NCBI GenBank assembly: GCA_007117555.1
Contig: SKGI01000022.1
Location: 1 to 11,124 of the forward strand
From: Candidatus Izemoplasma sp.
GTDB lineage: Bacteria; Bacillota_I; Bacilli_A; Izemoplasmatales; Izemoplasmataceae
Direction of reading: 5' to 3'
DNA length: 11,124 nucleotides
The translations under genes were made by a program, and so were the position numbers. How positions within the stretch are numbered: position 1 is the stretch's first letter; every line of letters begins with the position of its first letter. A model generated the notes under the pieces. It saw only the letters and a program-made list of their open reading frames with translations, did not search any database and was not told the DNA's origin. Below, piece after piece: positions 1-6,302 of the stretch.

Positions 1-1344
1 AAAGATATGCGCGCTATTTAAAAGGATGACTAACCCGTAAAGCAACCAAATGTCACGGGTTGGAAACACGGGCAACGCCCACATAAACAAGATAAAACTG
101 ATGGTAATCATCAAACTTGAAAAGATTAAGTTGAAGGCGATTTTTGCCCAAGCCATCCATCGAGTATCACTTGGGGCAGTTTTAAGTAAAACAAACTCAC
201 TACCTTCTGTTGTAATGGCACTCGCACTCGCTGTATTTGAGGCAGTGACTAATAAAAGAGCGATAAAGACATTGAAAATCAGCACCAGCTGATTGCCTGT
301 TGTGCTTCGGTCCATGCCCATGTAAATGGTGTTGAGTACAACCATGAAAAAAGGCAAGGTTATCAGAAGTGCATAATCACCAAGCAATTGATTGACACTG
401 CGTTTAGCAATCAGCCACTCTTTGCGCAAAAAGGTCATAAATAAACTTTTCTCCTGACGGTTGGCCTTTATGTGCATTTTTTTAACGGCAAACTCCTGTG
501 ACTGACTTGCTAATTTAAAGTAAAGTGGCTTGGCAATGGCCATCACAGTTAACGCAAGTCCCGTGAGTGTCGCCAATAAAATCAAATAGTTCACGATGAT
601 ATTAACCCCAAACAACATGTGCCCAATAACCGTGTAAATATGGCCATATGAAGCGCTTGATTGCATAATGAGTGTCAGTTGAATGATAAAACGGTTGTAT
701 AGCTGTACAATGCGAATTGGCGTAGGGATTTGACTCATAAGGTAGACCGTGACGCTAAACATTAGGCCGATAAAAATCATCGTTAAAATGAACGTCAAAA
801 TGTTTTTATTGGCTAAAAAATTGCGCAACATACTTAGCGGCATAGAAAGCAACGCCGCAAATCCGACTGAAAGGAGTGGCAAAATAATCACCATCGGAAT
901 CATATTCGCGTAATAGATCGGATGCAGTTGATTGACATAACCAAAGGCAAACAGTAGTGGGATGAGTACATAAAGATTTTTAATGAACTCATTCAGACTA
1001 TAGACAATCAGCTTACTTAAGAATATTTCAGCGTTGTTGACAGGCAGTGCATGCAAGATTTGATTGTCGCGACTTTTATATAGATCGGTCATCAAACCGT
1101 TTGTCGCCGCGGCAATGCTCACTGTTTGCGTAATCAATAAAACAAAGATAATAAAGTAATTATTGACAGGAATAAACAAGATATTACCCATTACATGTAA
1201 AACAAGCGTCATCACAATGGTCATGAGCACTATGACTAAAGCGCGCAAAGCAACTCGGGCAATAAAGCGTTGTGAGCGCATATGCTTTAAGTCCATTTTA
1301 TTGCTAAGCTGCATTAGACTGAGAACATACAATCGTTTAATCAT
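1..1344 (-). CDS. ABC exporter permease, partial (C-terminus beyond left edge)
   Basis: The reading frame is open for 448 codons from the ATG at 1344 to the window edge with no stop, so the C-terminus is missing. It is a polytopic membrane protein. Hydrophobic segments lie near residues 32-53, 63-80, 122-137, 148-168, 182-203, 235-275, 324-340, 352-372 and 402-425. Two stretches resemble the 'putative ABC exporter' permease family: a cytoplasmic loop at about 90-112 (DNQILHALPVNNAEIFLSK) and a second at about 370-400 (SASAITTEGSEFVLLK, then APSDTRWMAWAK). This family normally has over 500 residues, so about 100 may be missing. The start is set by AGAGGTG, four bases upstream, which overlaps the stop codon of the ATPase fusion gene; the gap between the genes is only nine bases. 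That coupling makes it the likely membrane partner of the upstream ATPase. Substrate is unknown. The family call comes from motif memory, not a search. Confidence 0.85.
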   Translation of the reverse strand, partial: MIKRLYVLSLMQLSNKMDLKHMRSQRFIARVALRALVIVLMTIVMTLVLHVMGNILFIPVNNYFIIFVLLITQTVSIAAATNGLMTDLYKSRDNQILHALPVNNAEIFLSKLIVYSLNEFIKNLYVLIPLLFAFGYVNQLHPIYYANMIPMVIILPLLSVGFAALLSMPLSMLRNFLANKNILTFILTMIFIGLMFSVTVYLMSQIPTPIRIVQLYNRFIIQLTLIMQSSASYGHIYTVIGHMLFGVNIIVNYLILLATLTGLALTVMAIAKPLYFKLASQSQEFAVKKMHIKANRQEKSLFMTFLRKEWLIAKRSVNQLLGDYALLITLPFFMVVLNTIYMGMDRSTTGNQLVLIFNVFIALLLVTASNTASASAITTEGSEFVLLKTAPSDTRWMAWAKIAFNLIFSSLMITISFILFMWALPVFPTRDIWLLYGLVILLNSAHIF

Positions 1345-1353
1345 ATCGCACCT

Positions 1354-3549
1354 CTACTGCAAATCTTTCTTATTCTGCATGTAAAGGTCTTCTAGCGCAA
1401 TATTAGACTGACGCAAAGCAACAAGCTCATATATGCCTTCAAGTTGACCGCGATTAATAATGGCAATCCGGTCACAAATCTTTTCAACGACTTCAATGAC
1501 ATGACTTGAAAAGAACACAATATTTCCTCGGTTAGCATGCTCACGCATCGTCTCTTTAATTAGATAAGCACTCGTTGGATCAAGCCCTGTTAACGGTTCA
1601 TCTAAAATCCAAACACGCGGATCATGGATGAGTGATGCGATGACGGCTAATTTTTGCTTCATCCCATGAGAATAACTTTTGATTTCTTGATCAATGGCGT
1701 GCCTTAAAGACAACCGTTCAAGGTAATACTGCAAGCGTTCTTCACGGGTTTCTTCGTCGACTTCATAAAGATCAGCAACATAATTCACATACTCTCGACC
1801 TGTCAATTTTTCATACATTGCATGATTATCTGAAACATAGCCCATATGCCGTTTAGCATACAGTGCCTGGCTTTTAATGCTATAACCACACACGTCAATT
1901 TCGCCTTCAGTAATCGATTGAATACCGACAAGACACTTAATCGTCGTCGACTTTCCAGCACCGTTATGACCTAGAAAACCAAACACTTCACCTTGCTTAA
2001 CTTCAAGTGAAAAGTTATCGACAGCTTTTGTGTTTGCGCGTCCATATGTTTTGGAGAAATTACGAATACTAATCATATGTTGACCTCCTAAGTTAACAGG
2101 TTCACTAATGGCGCGTCCTGCAAGCGCGTGCTTGAGTGCTATATGAGATTGTCTGAGTTCGCGCTGCTTTTGCACTAAAGCATGTTGGCGGTCAAAAGCA
2201 ACAAAAAACGTATCATAAACATACCATCCCATAAACATTAAGAATATGAAAGCCATATAATAAAGACTTTGGAAAAGCGGAAAAAACGTAAAGGACAGGT
2301 CACGCCAAGCAAACGTGAACTGATAATCATACTGTAAGCGCCTTGCACCGAATAAATCTGTTAAGTGATCAGAATAGGTGAAAAAATAGTCAACAGAGTT
2401 GTGATAGTTCCTAAACCAAGCATTTAAAAATAGGACGGCCAAAAAGTACACTGAAAAGACTACAATCGCTTGGTACATATGTTTGAGTTGCGGCCGCGGG
2501 AAAACTTTTAATGCCACTGCAAGAATCGGAATAACAAAGGCGTAAAAATGATTATAACCAAAGTGAACAACCGCTAAACTATTTAAGTCTCCATCATAAT
2601 TAGGCAATAATATGGCAGCTAAAGAACCGATAACGTTCGCAAAATAAGTAAAGTAGAAAAACTGTTCCTTGCGGAAGATAAACGCAATAAACATCAAAAT
2701 AACCGCCATATTGCACAAGTGAAGCGGCAATCCTGCGACCCCTGAACGGGGTACATAGAAAAACTGCAGAACCGCTGCCACCACCATAAAGACGAGCGCC
2801 ATTTCTTTAATACGTTGTGTTTGATTTCGAAAAATGAAGAAAAAGACAACCATGAACACAAAAGGTAAGCCAATAATTACGAGATGAATGCTGTTAAAAT
2901 CAATCGGTGTCTCACCATAATTACCAAAAAGATTGTAAAGCAGTGCTTGGGGCATTAAAGCAACCATTGTCGCTATAAAAGCTGACGCACCGAGTAAAAG
3001 TGACTTATAAGACCATGATGTAAAACCTTGAATCAAAGCTTGATAAAACGCCAATATTGAAATTGCCAAAAATAAGGTTGATTCAAGTGCAAACTGCAAG
3101 CCTCGATAGCTGAGCCAACTAGCGCCTTCTTCTCCAATAAAGGCAATGAGATGACTATCATAAAAGATAATGTTCAATAGACTCACAAAGAGTCCAAGTG
3201 TTCCCATCAATAAGTATGCGAAACGATCTTTGAAAAATCCGCCTACCGCTAACCAAACATATAAAGTCACTGTTAACCAACGAAGCATAATGATCAAAAA
3301 TGACAGCCCTACCGAAAAAAGCCATGTCTCAAACGCATCGCGATCGGTCACAATATCAACGGTAAACAAGTTGAATGTATCGTCGATAGCGTCATGGACA
3401 TAAAGACGCATAACATAGACTAACAACAAAAAAGACGCCATATATTTTAAGAGTCGTCTTGAATCGAGTTTATATTGTCCAACAAGCCCAATGAGAAGCC
3501 CAGCAACCAACAAGCCTATCATACCCATAAGTATTTGGATCAAAACCAT
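1354..3549 (-). CDS. YwaF/TMEM164-like membrane protein fused to ABC ATPase
   Basis: A 731-residue protein with two unlike halves. Residues 1-450 hold about 13 hydrophobic helices. The second part, roughly 250-450, carries LPLHLC (274-279) and a downstream FGYNHFYAF segment that resemble the YwaF (TIGR02206)/TMEM164 membrane family. I do not recognise the first 230 residues. A polar linker (about 455-490) leads to a full ABC ATPase: Walker A GHNGAGKST (527-535), signature YSHGMKQ (626-632), Walker B VWILDEP (646-652), D-loop GLDP (655-658) and H-loop His683. All ATPase motifs are intact, and the domain is of the drug/exporter type. The Q-loop position reads SDN where Gln or Glu is usual. I chose the ATG at 3549 because TAGGTG lies five bases upstream; an in-frame GTG at 3564 has no such site. 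A strong internal RBS and ATG at 2076 could yield the ATPase alone. It is the first gene of an operon with the permease. Roles in export are inferred and the substrate is unknown. Confidence 0.88.
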   Translation of the reverse strand: MVLIQILMGMIGLLVAGLLIGLVGQYKLDSRRLLKYMASFLLLVYVMRLYVHDAIDDTFNLFTVDIVTDRDAFETWLFSVGLSFLIIMLRWLTVTLYVWLAVGGFFKDRFAYLLMGTLGLFVSLLNIIFYDSHLIAFIGEEGASWLSYRGLQFALESTLFLAISILAFYQALIQGFTSWSYKSLLLGASAFIATMVALMPQALLYNLFGNYGETPIDFNSIHLVIIGLPFVFMVVFFFIFRNQTQRIKEMALVFMVVAAVLQFFYVPRSGVAGLPLHLCNMAVILMFIAFIFRKEQFFYFTYFANVIGSLAAILLPNYDGDLNSLAVVHFGYNHFYAFVIPILAVALKVFPRPQLKHMYQAIVVFSVYFLAVLFLNAWFRNYHNSVDYFFTYSDHLTDLFGARRLQYDYQFTFAWRDLSFTFFPLFQSLYYMAFIFLMFMGWYVYDTFFVAFDRQHALVQKQRELRQSHIALKHALAGRAISEPVNLGGQHMISIRNFSKTYGRANTKAVDNFSLEVKQGEVFGFLGHNGAGKSTTIKCLVGIQSITEGEIDVCGYSIKSQALYAKRHMGYVSDNHAMYEKLTGREYVNYVADLYEVDEETREERLQYYLERLSLRHAIDQEIKSYSHGMKQKLAVIASLIHDPRVWILDEPLTGLDPTSAYLIKETMREHANRGNIVFFSSHVIEVVEKICDRIAIINRGQLEGIYELVALRQSNIALEDLYMQNKKDLQ
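2074..2089 (-). promoter_or_regulatory. Internal consensus RBS and ATG at the ATPase domain boundary
   Basis: AGGAGG at 2089-2084 is followed seven bases later by an in-frame ATG at 2076-2074. That ATG is residue 492 of the fusion and opens the ATPase domain (MISIRNFSKTYG). Translation from it would give a 240-residue ABC ATPase, the normal size for a stand-alone exporter ATPase. This is a better Shine-Dalgarno match than the one in front of the fusion's own start. Use of this site is inferred. Confidence 0.7.
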
Positions 3550-3619
3550 CGAATCACCTATCACATCAAGTTAATTAGCTTTGATTAATATGTGTAATAA
3601 ACCATGTAAAACTTAAAAA

Positions 3620-3648
3620 ATTATAGCACAAATCTAAACACTCGACAA
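3620..3648 (-). promoter_or_regulatory. Sigma-A promoter of the ABC exporter operon
   Basis: The -35 element is TTGTCG (3648-3643), the spacer is 17 bases, and the -10 is a perfect TATAAT (3625-3620) with an upstream TGC that makes it an extended -10. The expected start point near 3613 leaves a leader of about 60 bases before the ATG at 3549. No terminator-like hairpin is seen in that leader. Confidence 0.8.
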
Positions 3649-3688
3649 GCTTTCTTTGACCATCTCCATAAATTGTATCGTAACATGC

Positions 3689-3719
3689 AAAAAAAATAAG
3701 CGGAGCATCCCCGCTTATC
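3689..3719 (-). terminator. Rho-independent terminator of the DUF2188 gene
   Basis: On the minus strand an eight-base-pair stem (ATAAGCGG paired with CCGCTTAT) surrounds a seven-base loop and is followed by a run of seven or more T. The stem begins at the gene's TGA stop, so it closes this transcript and separates it from the exporter promoter downstream. Confidence 0.88.
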
Positions 3720-4089
3720 AAGAGTATTTTTGCTTTCGAATGGTGCCGTCAACCTTATGTATAACAATTGACCCACCCAACTTTTTAGCACGCTTTTCCG
3801 CATCCTCAATCGCCTTTTTTTGTGTTGAAAAGTACTGTATCGTCTTGTCAGACCCTTCTTTTCGCACACGCCATTCTTTGTAATGCGGACTTGACTCATC
3901 CTTGTTTTGTGAAACATGGTAACGATTCTTAGTCTCACTTTTATCCCCTTTAATGGATTGCGCAACTGCTTTGTCTTCAACGTCTTTTGCGGCTGTTTCA
4001 TCCGTCTTCACATGACGCTCTTGTTTGGCATCGACTGGTTCTTGTGTTGTCCTTTTTGGTTTCTTTTTCAACCATCTAAACAAACCCAT
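3718..4089 (-). CDS. DUF2188 domain protein
   Basis: A 123-residue hydrophilic protein of unknown function. Residues 1-12 are basic (MGLFRWLKKKPK). Residues 13-54 are a charged, low-complexity, probably disordered segment. Residues 55-122 match the DUF2188 pattern: YHVS near the start, EWRVRKEGS, then FSTQKKAIEDAEKRAKK and a closing IVIHKVDGTIR. No signal peptide or membrane helix is present, so it should be cytoplasmic. The start at 4089 has AAGGAGG seven bases upstream. The frame stays open back to an ATG at 4143, but that lies at the -10 element and upstream of the predicted transcript start, so it cannot be used. It is a one-gene unit with its own promoter and terminator. The N-terminal extension before the domain looks longer than usual for this family, which is my impression only. 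Confidence 0.85.
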   Translation of the reverse strand: MGLFRWLKKKPKRTTQEPVDAKQERHVKTDETAAKDVEDKAVAQSIKGDKSETKNRYHVSQNKDESSPHYKEWRVRKEGSDKTIQYFSTQKKAIEDAEKRAKKLGGSIVIHKVDGTIRKQKYS

Positions 4090-4141
4090 CCTATTTCCTC
4101 CTTCACCTTTCGTAGTTTTCAAATCTTTTTTTCTATGCTTC

Positions 4142-4170
4142 ATTATATACGGACCTTACAAAGCTTGCAA
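4142..4170 (-). promoter_or_regulatory. Promoter of the DUF2188 gene
   Basis: The -35 is TTGCAA (4170-4165), the spacer 17 bases and the -10 a perfect TATAAT (4147-4142). Transcription should begin near 4135, giving a leader of about 45 bases that contains the AAGGAGG site at 4103-4097. Confidence 0.75.
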
Positions 4171-4202
4171 GAATGTTACTTAAAATTTCTAACATAAACC
4201 AT

Positions 4203-4226
4203 AAAAAAAGACGGTTTAACCGTCTT
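4203..4226 (-). terminator. Rho-independent terminator after tRNA-Pro
   Basis: On the minus strand a seven-base-pair stem AAGACGG/CCGTCTT with a five-base loop is followed directly by a T tract. It lies 12 bases past the encoded CCA end of the tRNA. Confidence 0.9.
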
Positions 4227-4237
4227 AACACACCACA

Positions 4238-4315
4238 TGGTCGGGACGACAAGATTCGAACTTGCGACCTCTTGGCCCCCAGCCAAGCGCGCTAACCAAG
4301 CTGCGCCACGTCCCG
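4238..4315 (-). tRNA. tRNA-Pro (anticodon GGG)
   Basis: A full cloverleaf can be folded on the minus strand. The acceptor stem is CGGGACG (4315-4309) with CGTCCCG (4248-4242). The D arm has GCGC/GCGC, the anticodon stem is CTTGG/CCAAG with loop CTGGGGG, and the T arm carries GTTCGAAT. Position 73 is A and CCA (4240-4238) is encoded. The anticodon GGG reads the Pro codons CCC and CCU. It has its own promoter and terminator. Confidence 0.96.
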
Positions 4316-4325
4316 GCACCACATC

Positions 4326-4353
4326 ATTATAGCAAATTCTTTTTAGAAGTGAA
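4326..4353 (-). promoter_or_regulatory. Promoter of tRNA-Pro
   Basis: A perfect TATAAT (4331-4326) has TGC before it (extended -10). A weaker -35, TTCACT (4353-4348), lies 16 bases upstream. The expected start is near 4319, a few bases before the mature 5' end. It sits in the 45-base gap after the rhodanese gene, so the tRNA can be made independently. Confidence 0.7.
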
Positions 4354-4360
4354 AGAGTTT

Positions 4361-4798
4361 TTATGGAAAAACCCGTTCAGAGCCTTGATAATCGACAATA
4401 CCACCTAAGTTATGCACATCCGTATAACCTAAGTGACGCAGAGCCTCAACAACAAACCCCGATCGGTTGCCTGTGCGACACATAATATACAGTGTCGTCG
4501 AGGCATCAAATAGATCGCGTAAGGCTGCTTCATCAACAATGGCTTCAGGGCGGAAAGTCCATGACCCACCGACACGAACGAGAATATTTTGTGCTTCAAG
4601 TGTTTCATAAAAAGGAATGATATCAAAACCGCGAATATAACCAAACTGACTTACTTCATCCCAGCTGCGTAAGTCGATATACGTCACGCCTTCTTGATTG
4701 AGATTGGCATCGATGTTACTCATAGTCACACTTGAATTACAAGCCATTAACGTAAAGAAAGCCATACTTATCATCAGTGCTAACAATCCTTTTTTCAT
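4361..4798 (-). CDS. Rhodanese-like lipoprotein
   Basis: A 145-residue protein. It starts with a lipoprotein signal peptide: MKKG, a hydrophobic core, and a lipobox LMAC with the lipid-bearing Cys at residue 20 (Met at -2 is slightly unusual). The rest is one rhodanese-like domain: YIDLRSWDEVSQFGYIRG (40-57) and an active-site loop CRTGNRS (107-113) with the catalytic Cys107 present. Rhodanese folds carry sulfur as a cysteine persulfide or act in thiol chemistry. Here the domain would sit outside the membrane, tethered by lipid, and its sulfur partner is unknown. The segment between the first motif and the active site includes an insert (about 64-85) without an obvious family match. AGAGGTG lies seven bases before the ATG. 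It has its own promoter, so it is likely a one-gene unit, perhaps reading into the tRNA. Confidence 0.88.
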   Translation of the reverse strand: MKKGLLALMISMAFFTLMACNSSVTMSNIDANLNQEGVTYIDLRSWDEVSQFGYIRGFDIIPFYETLEAQNILVRVGGSWTFRPEAIVDEAALRDLFDASTTLYIMCRTGNRSGFVVEALRHLGYTDVHNLGGIVDYQGSERVFP

Positions 4799-4833
4799 AG
4801 ATTAACACCTCTATTTTAATTGAGTTTGACATA

Positions 4834-4862
4834 ACTATAATATGCTTAGAAAAAATTGTCAA
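4834..4862 (-). promoter_or_regulatory. Promoter of the rhodanese lipoprotein gene
   Basis: A perfect -35 TTGACA (4862-4857), a 17-base spacer and a -10 TATAGT (4839-4834). It begins 12 bases past the phospholipase D stop codon, where I see no terminator hairpin, so some read-through from upstream is also possible. Confidence 0.82.
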
Positions 4863-4873
4863 TTCAGAGGCAT

Positions 4874-6268
4874 TCAAAGCATATAATCAAATGGTCTAAG
4901 CAAAAACTCAAGCATAGCTCTAATAAAGCGTCGGGTTCTCGTTTCTTCAATGATAGGTAAATCGTGCAAATTATGCGTTCCCTCTGAGGAGATATGCAAA
5001 CTGGTATGAATCAACGGCTCAATCGCGAATCGAGTTACTTCTTGAAAGGTTTCCGAATGAATCACTACCACACTTTCAGTGCTGAGCGACACACTTCTAG
5101 GATCGATGTTATAAGAACCAATCACCGTGATGTCATCTCCCATAAGCAGTGTCTTTGCATGAATACTGCTGTGGGCATGATACTCATACAATGTCGTTTT
5201 TGCGGCCAATTGATCCCGTATGGGCGCATAGCCAGCGACGGCAAGTAAATTCGGATTTGTCATAGGACTGTTTGTAAGCACCGTCACATCGACATCTTCA
5301 AAAGCCGCAAAATGTTCACGCATCAAGCGATCCGCAATGAAATAAGGCGTTTGTATCAAAAACGTATCATAAGAGATGGCAAGTTGTTTAAGCGTATTAA
5401 AAATAACTGGTTGTTTATGCATGCGGTTGAGCGGGCTACGCAAAAAAGTAATCGCATCCGTTTTTACTGCGTGGTCATGTAAATAAGTAATCTTCTTATC
5501 GAGTTCGAGTGTTTCATCGATAACATAGTGTTCATAAGCCGCGCGCAACATGTGTTTGGTTGCAACTGACACAGAGGTTGTTTCCTGCTCGTTTTCTCTT
5601 GCCGTGTAAGGATGCTCAAACAGTTCATCAAAATAGGTTTGCATATCAAGTACTGCTTGGCTTTTGGGATAACCAAAAATCAACACGTCACGATCATAAG
5701 TCATAGCTTCTGTTTGTTCAGATACCATGAAATAGCGATCACCAATATTCCGGCCGCCAATAATGCCATATTGTTGGTCAACAATAAGCAACTTATCATG
5801 CAAACGGTTTTGTACTGCATGCGGCCGATACAAGGCGAACGGTTCAAAAAACCTAACTTCAATGTTTGGATGTGTCATAAAGTGTGATGTCGTTTGAAAA
5901 TCACTAATAAATCGCCCTTCAACAAACCCATCAATAACGAGTTTTACCCTCACACCGCGATCAGCCGCAGATAAGAGCGCCCCATATAATACATCGCGCG
6001 CTTGCCCATCATGTATGGCATAGGTTGTCAAAGCGATGGTTGTTTCGGCCTTATGAATTAAAGCCAAACGCATGTGCAGCGCAACTTGACTATCTTCTAG
6101 TAGATAAGCAAAATTATCATCGTCTGATGGTGCACGCAAAGCGGTGACATCATAATCTAAGTCCGTCGGTAAAGGGCTACGCACTTGAAAGATAATGATA
6201 GAAAAAATAAACGTTTGAAAAAAAATTAAGTAGCATATCCATAATCCATGTCTTAATAGACCTTTCAC
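4874..6268 (-). CDS. Phospholipase D family protein, cardiolipin synthase-like
   Basis: A 464-residue protein with one N-terminal membrane helix (residues about 9-28), then an outer-facing or cytoplasmic body with two HKD half-sites, as in the cardiolipin synthase/phospholipase D superfamily. Site one is HDKLLIVD (157-164) followed by GGRN (171-174). Site two is HAKTLLMGDD (370-379) followed by GSYNIDPRS (384-392). Family enzymes use the two His residues to swap phosphatidyl groups; cardiolipin synthesis from phosphatidylglycerol is the likeliest reaction, but hydrolysis is also possible. In site two the Asp comes one residue later than in the HxK(x)4D pattern. The start is GTG at 6268, with GGGAGG upstream; an overlapping ATG at 6270 runs straight into TGA. 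It lies 34 bases behind the hydrolase gene with no terminator between, so the two are probably one operon. Short single-helix members with this layout resemble ClsC-type more than the two-helix Bacillus Cls, which is inference. Confidence 0.88.
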   Translation of the reverse strand: MKGLLRHGLWICYLIFFQTFIFSIIIFQVRSPLPTDLDYDVTALRAPSDDDNFAYLLEDSQVALHMRLALIHKAETTIALTTYAIHDGQARDVLYGALLSAADRGVRVKLVIDGFVEGRFISDFQTTSHFMTHPNIEVRFFEPFALYRPHAVQNRLHDKLLIVDQQYGIIGGRNIGDRYFMVSEQTEAMTYDRDVLIFGYPKSQAVLDMQTYFDELFEHPYTARENEQETTSVSVATKHMLRAAYEHYVIDETLELDKKITYLHDHAVKTDAITFLRSPLNRMHKQPVIFNTLKQLAISYDTFLIQTPYFIADRLMREHFAAFEDVDVTVLTNSPMTNPNLLAVAGYAPIRDQLAAKTTLYEYHAHSSIHAKTLLMGDDITVIGSYNIDPRSVSLSTESVVVIHSETFQEVTRFAIEPLIHTSLHISSEGTHNLHDLPIIEETRTRRFIRAMLEFLLRPFDYML

Positions 6269-6302
6269 ATAACCCCTCCCTAGTGAAGTCGATGATTGAA
6301 TG

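Noticed and set aside
50..1384. Plus-strand frames such as 50-292 and 1163-1384
   Set aside because: They are antisense shadows of the exporter permease with no domain or RBS support.
3572..3592. AT-rich near-inverted repeat TTAAT...ATTAA in the exporter leader as an operator
   Set aside because: The arms are only five A/T bases, as expected by chance in AT-rich DNA.
3621..4001. 126-codon minus-strand frame over the DUF2188 gene and its downstream region
   Set aside because: It is out of frame with the recognised domain, crosses the terminator and promoter, is very rich in Arg and Lys, and has no RBS support.
4090..4143. Longer DUF2188 protein starting at 4143
   Set aside because: That ATG overlaps the TATAAT at 4142-4147 and lies before the expected transcript start; the ATG at 4089 has a strong RBS.
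3916..4197. Plus-strand frame of 93 codons opposite the DUF2188 gene
   Set aside because: It is the mirror of a recognised coding region and its promoter, with no RBS.
4238..4315. tRNA-Pro as an integration (attachment) site
   Set aside because: There is no integrase, no second copy of the tRNA end and no foreign-looking block in the window.
4834..4876. Terminator after the phospholipase D gene
   Set aside because: A T run exists (complement of 4851-4855), but no stable stem comes before it; it is the spacer of the rhodanese promoter.
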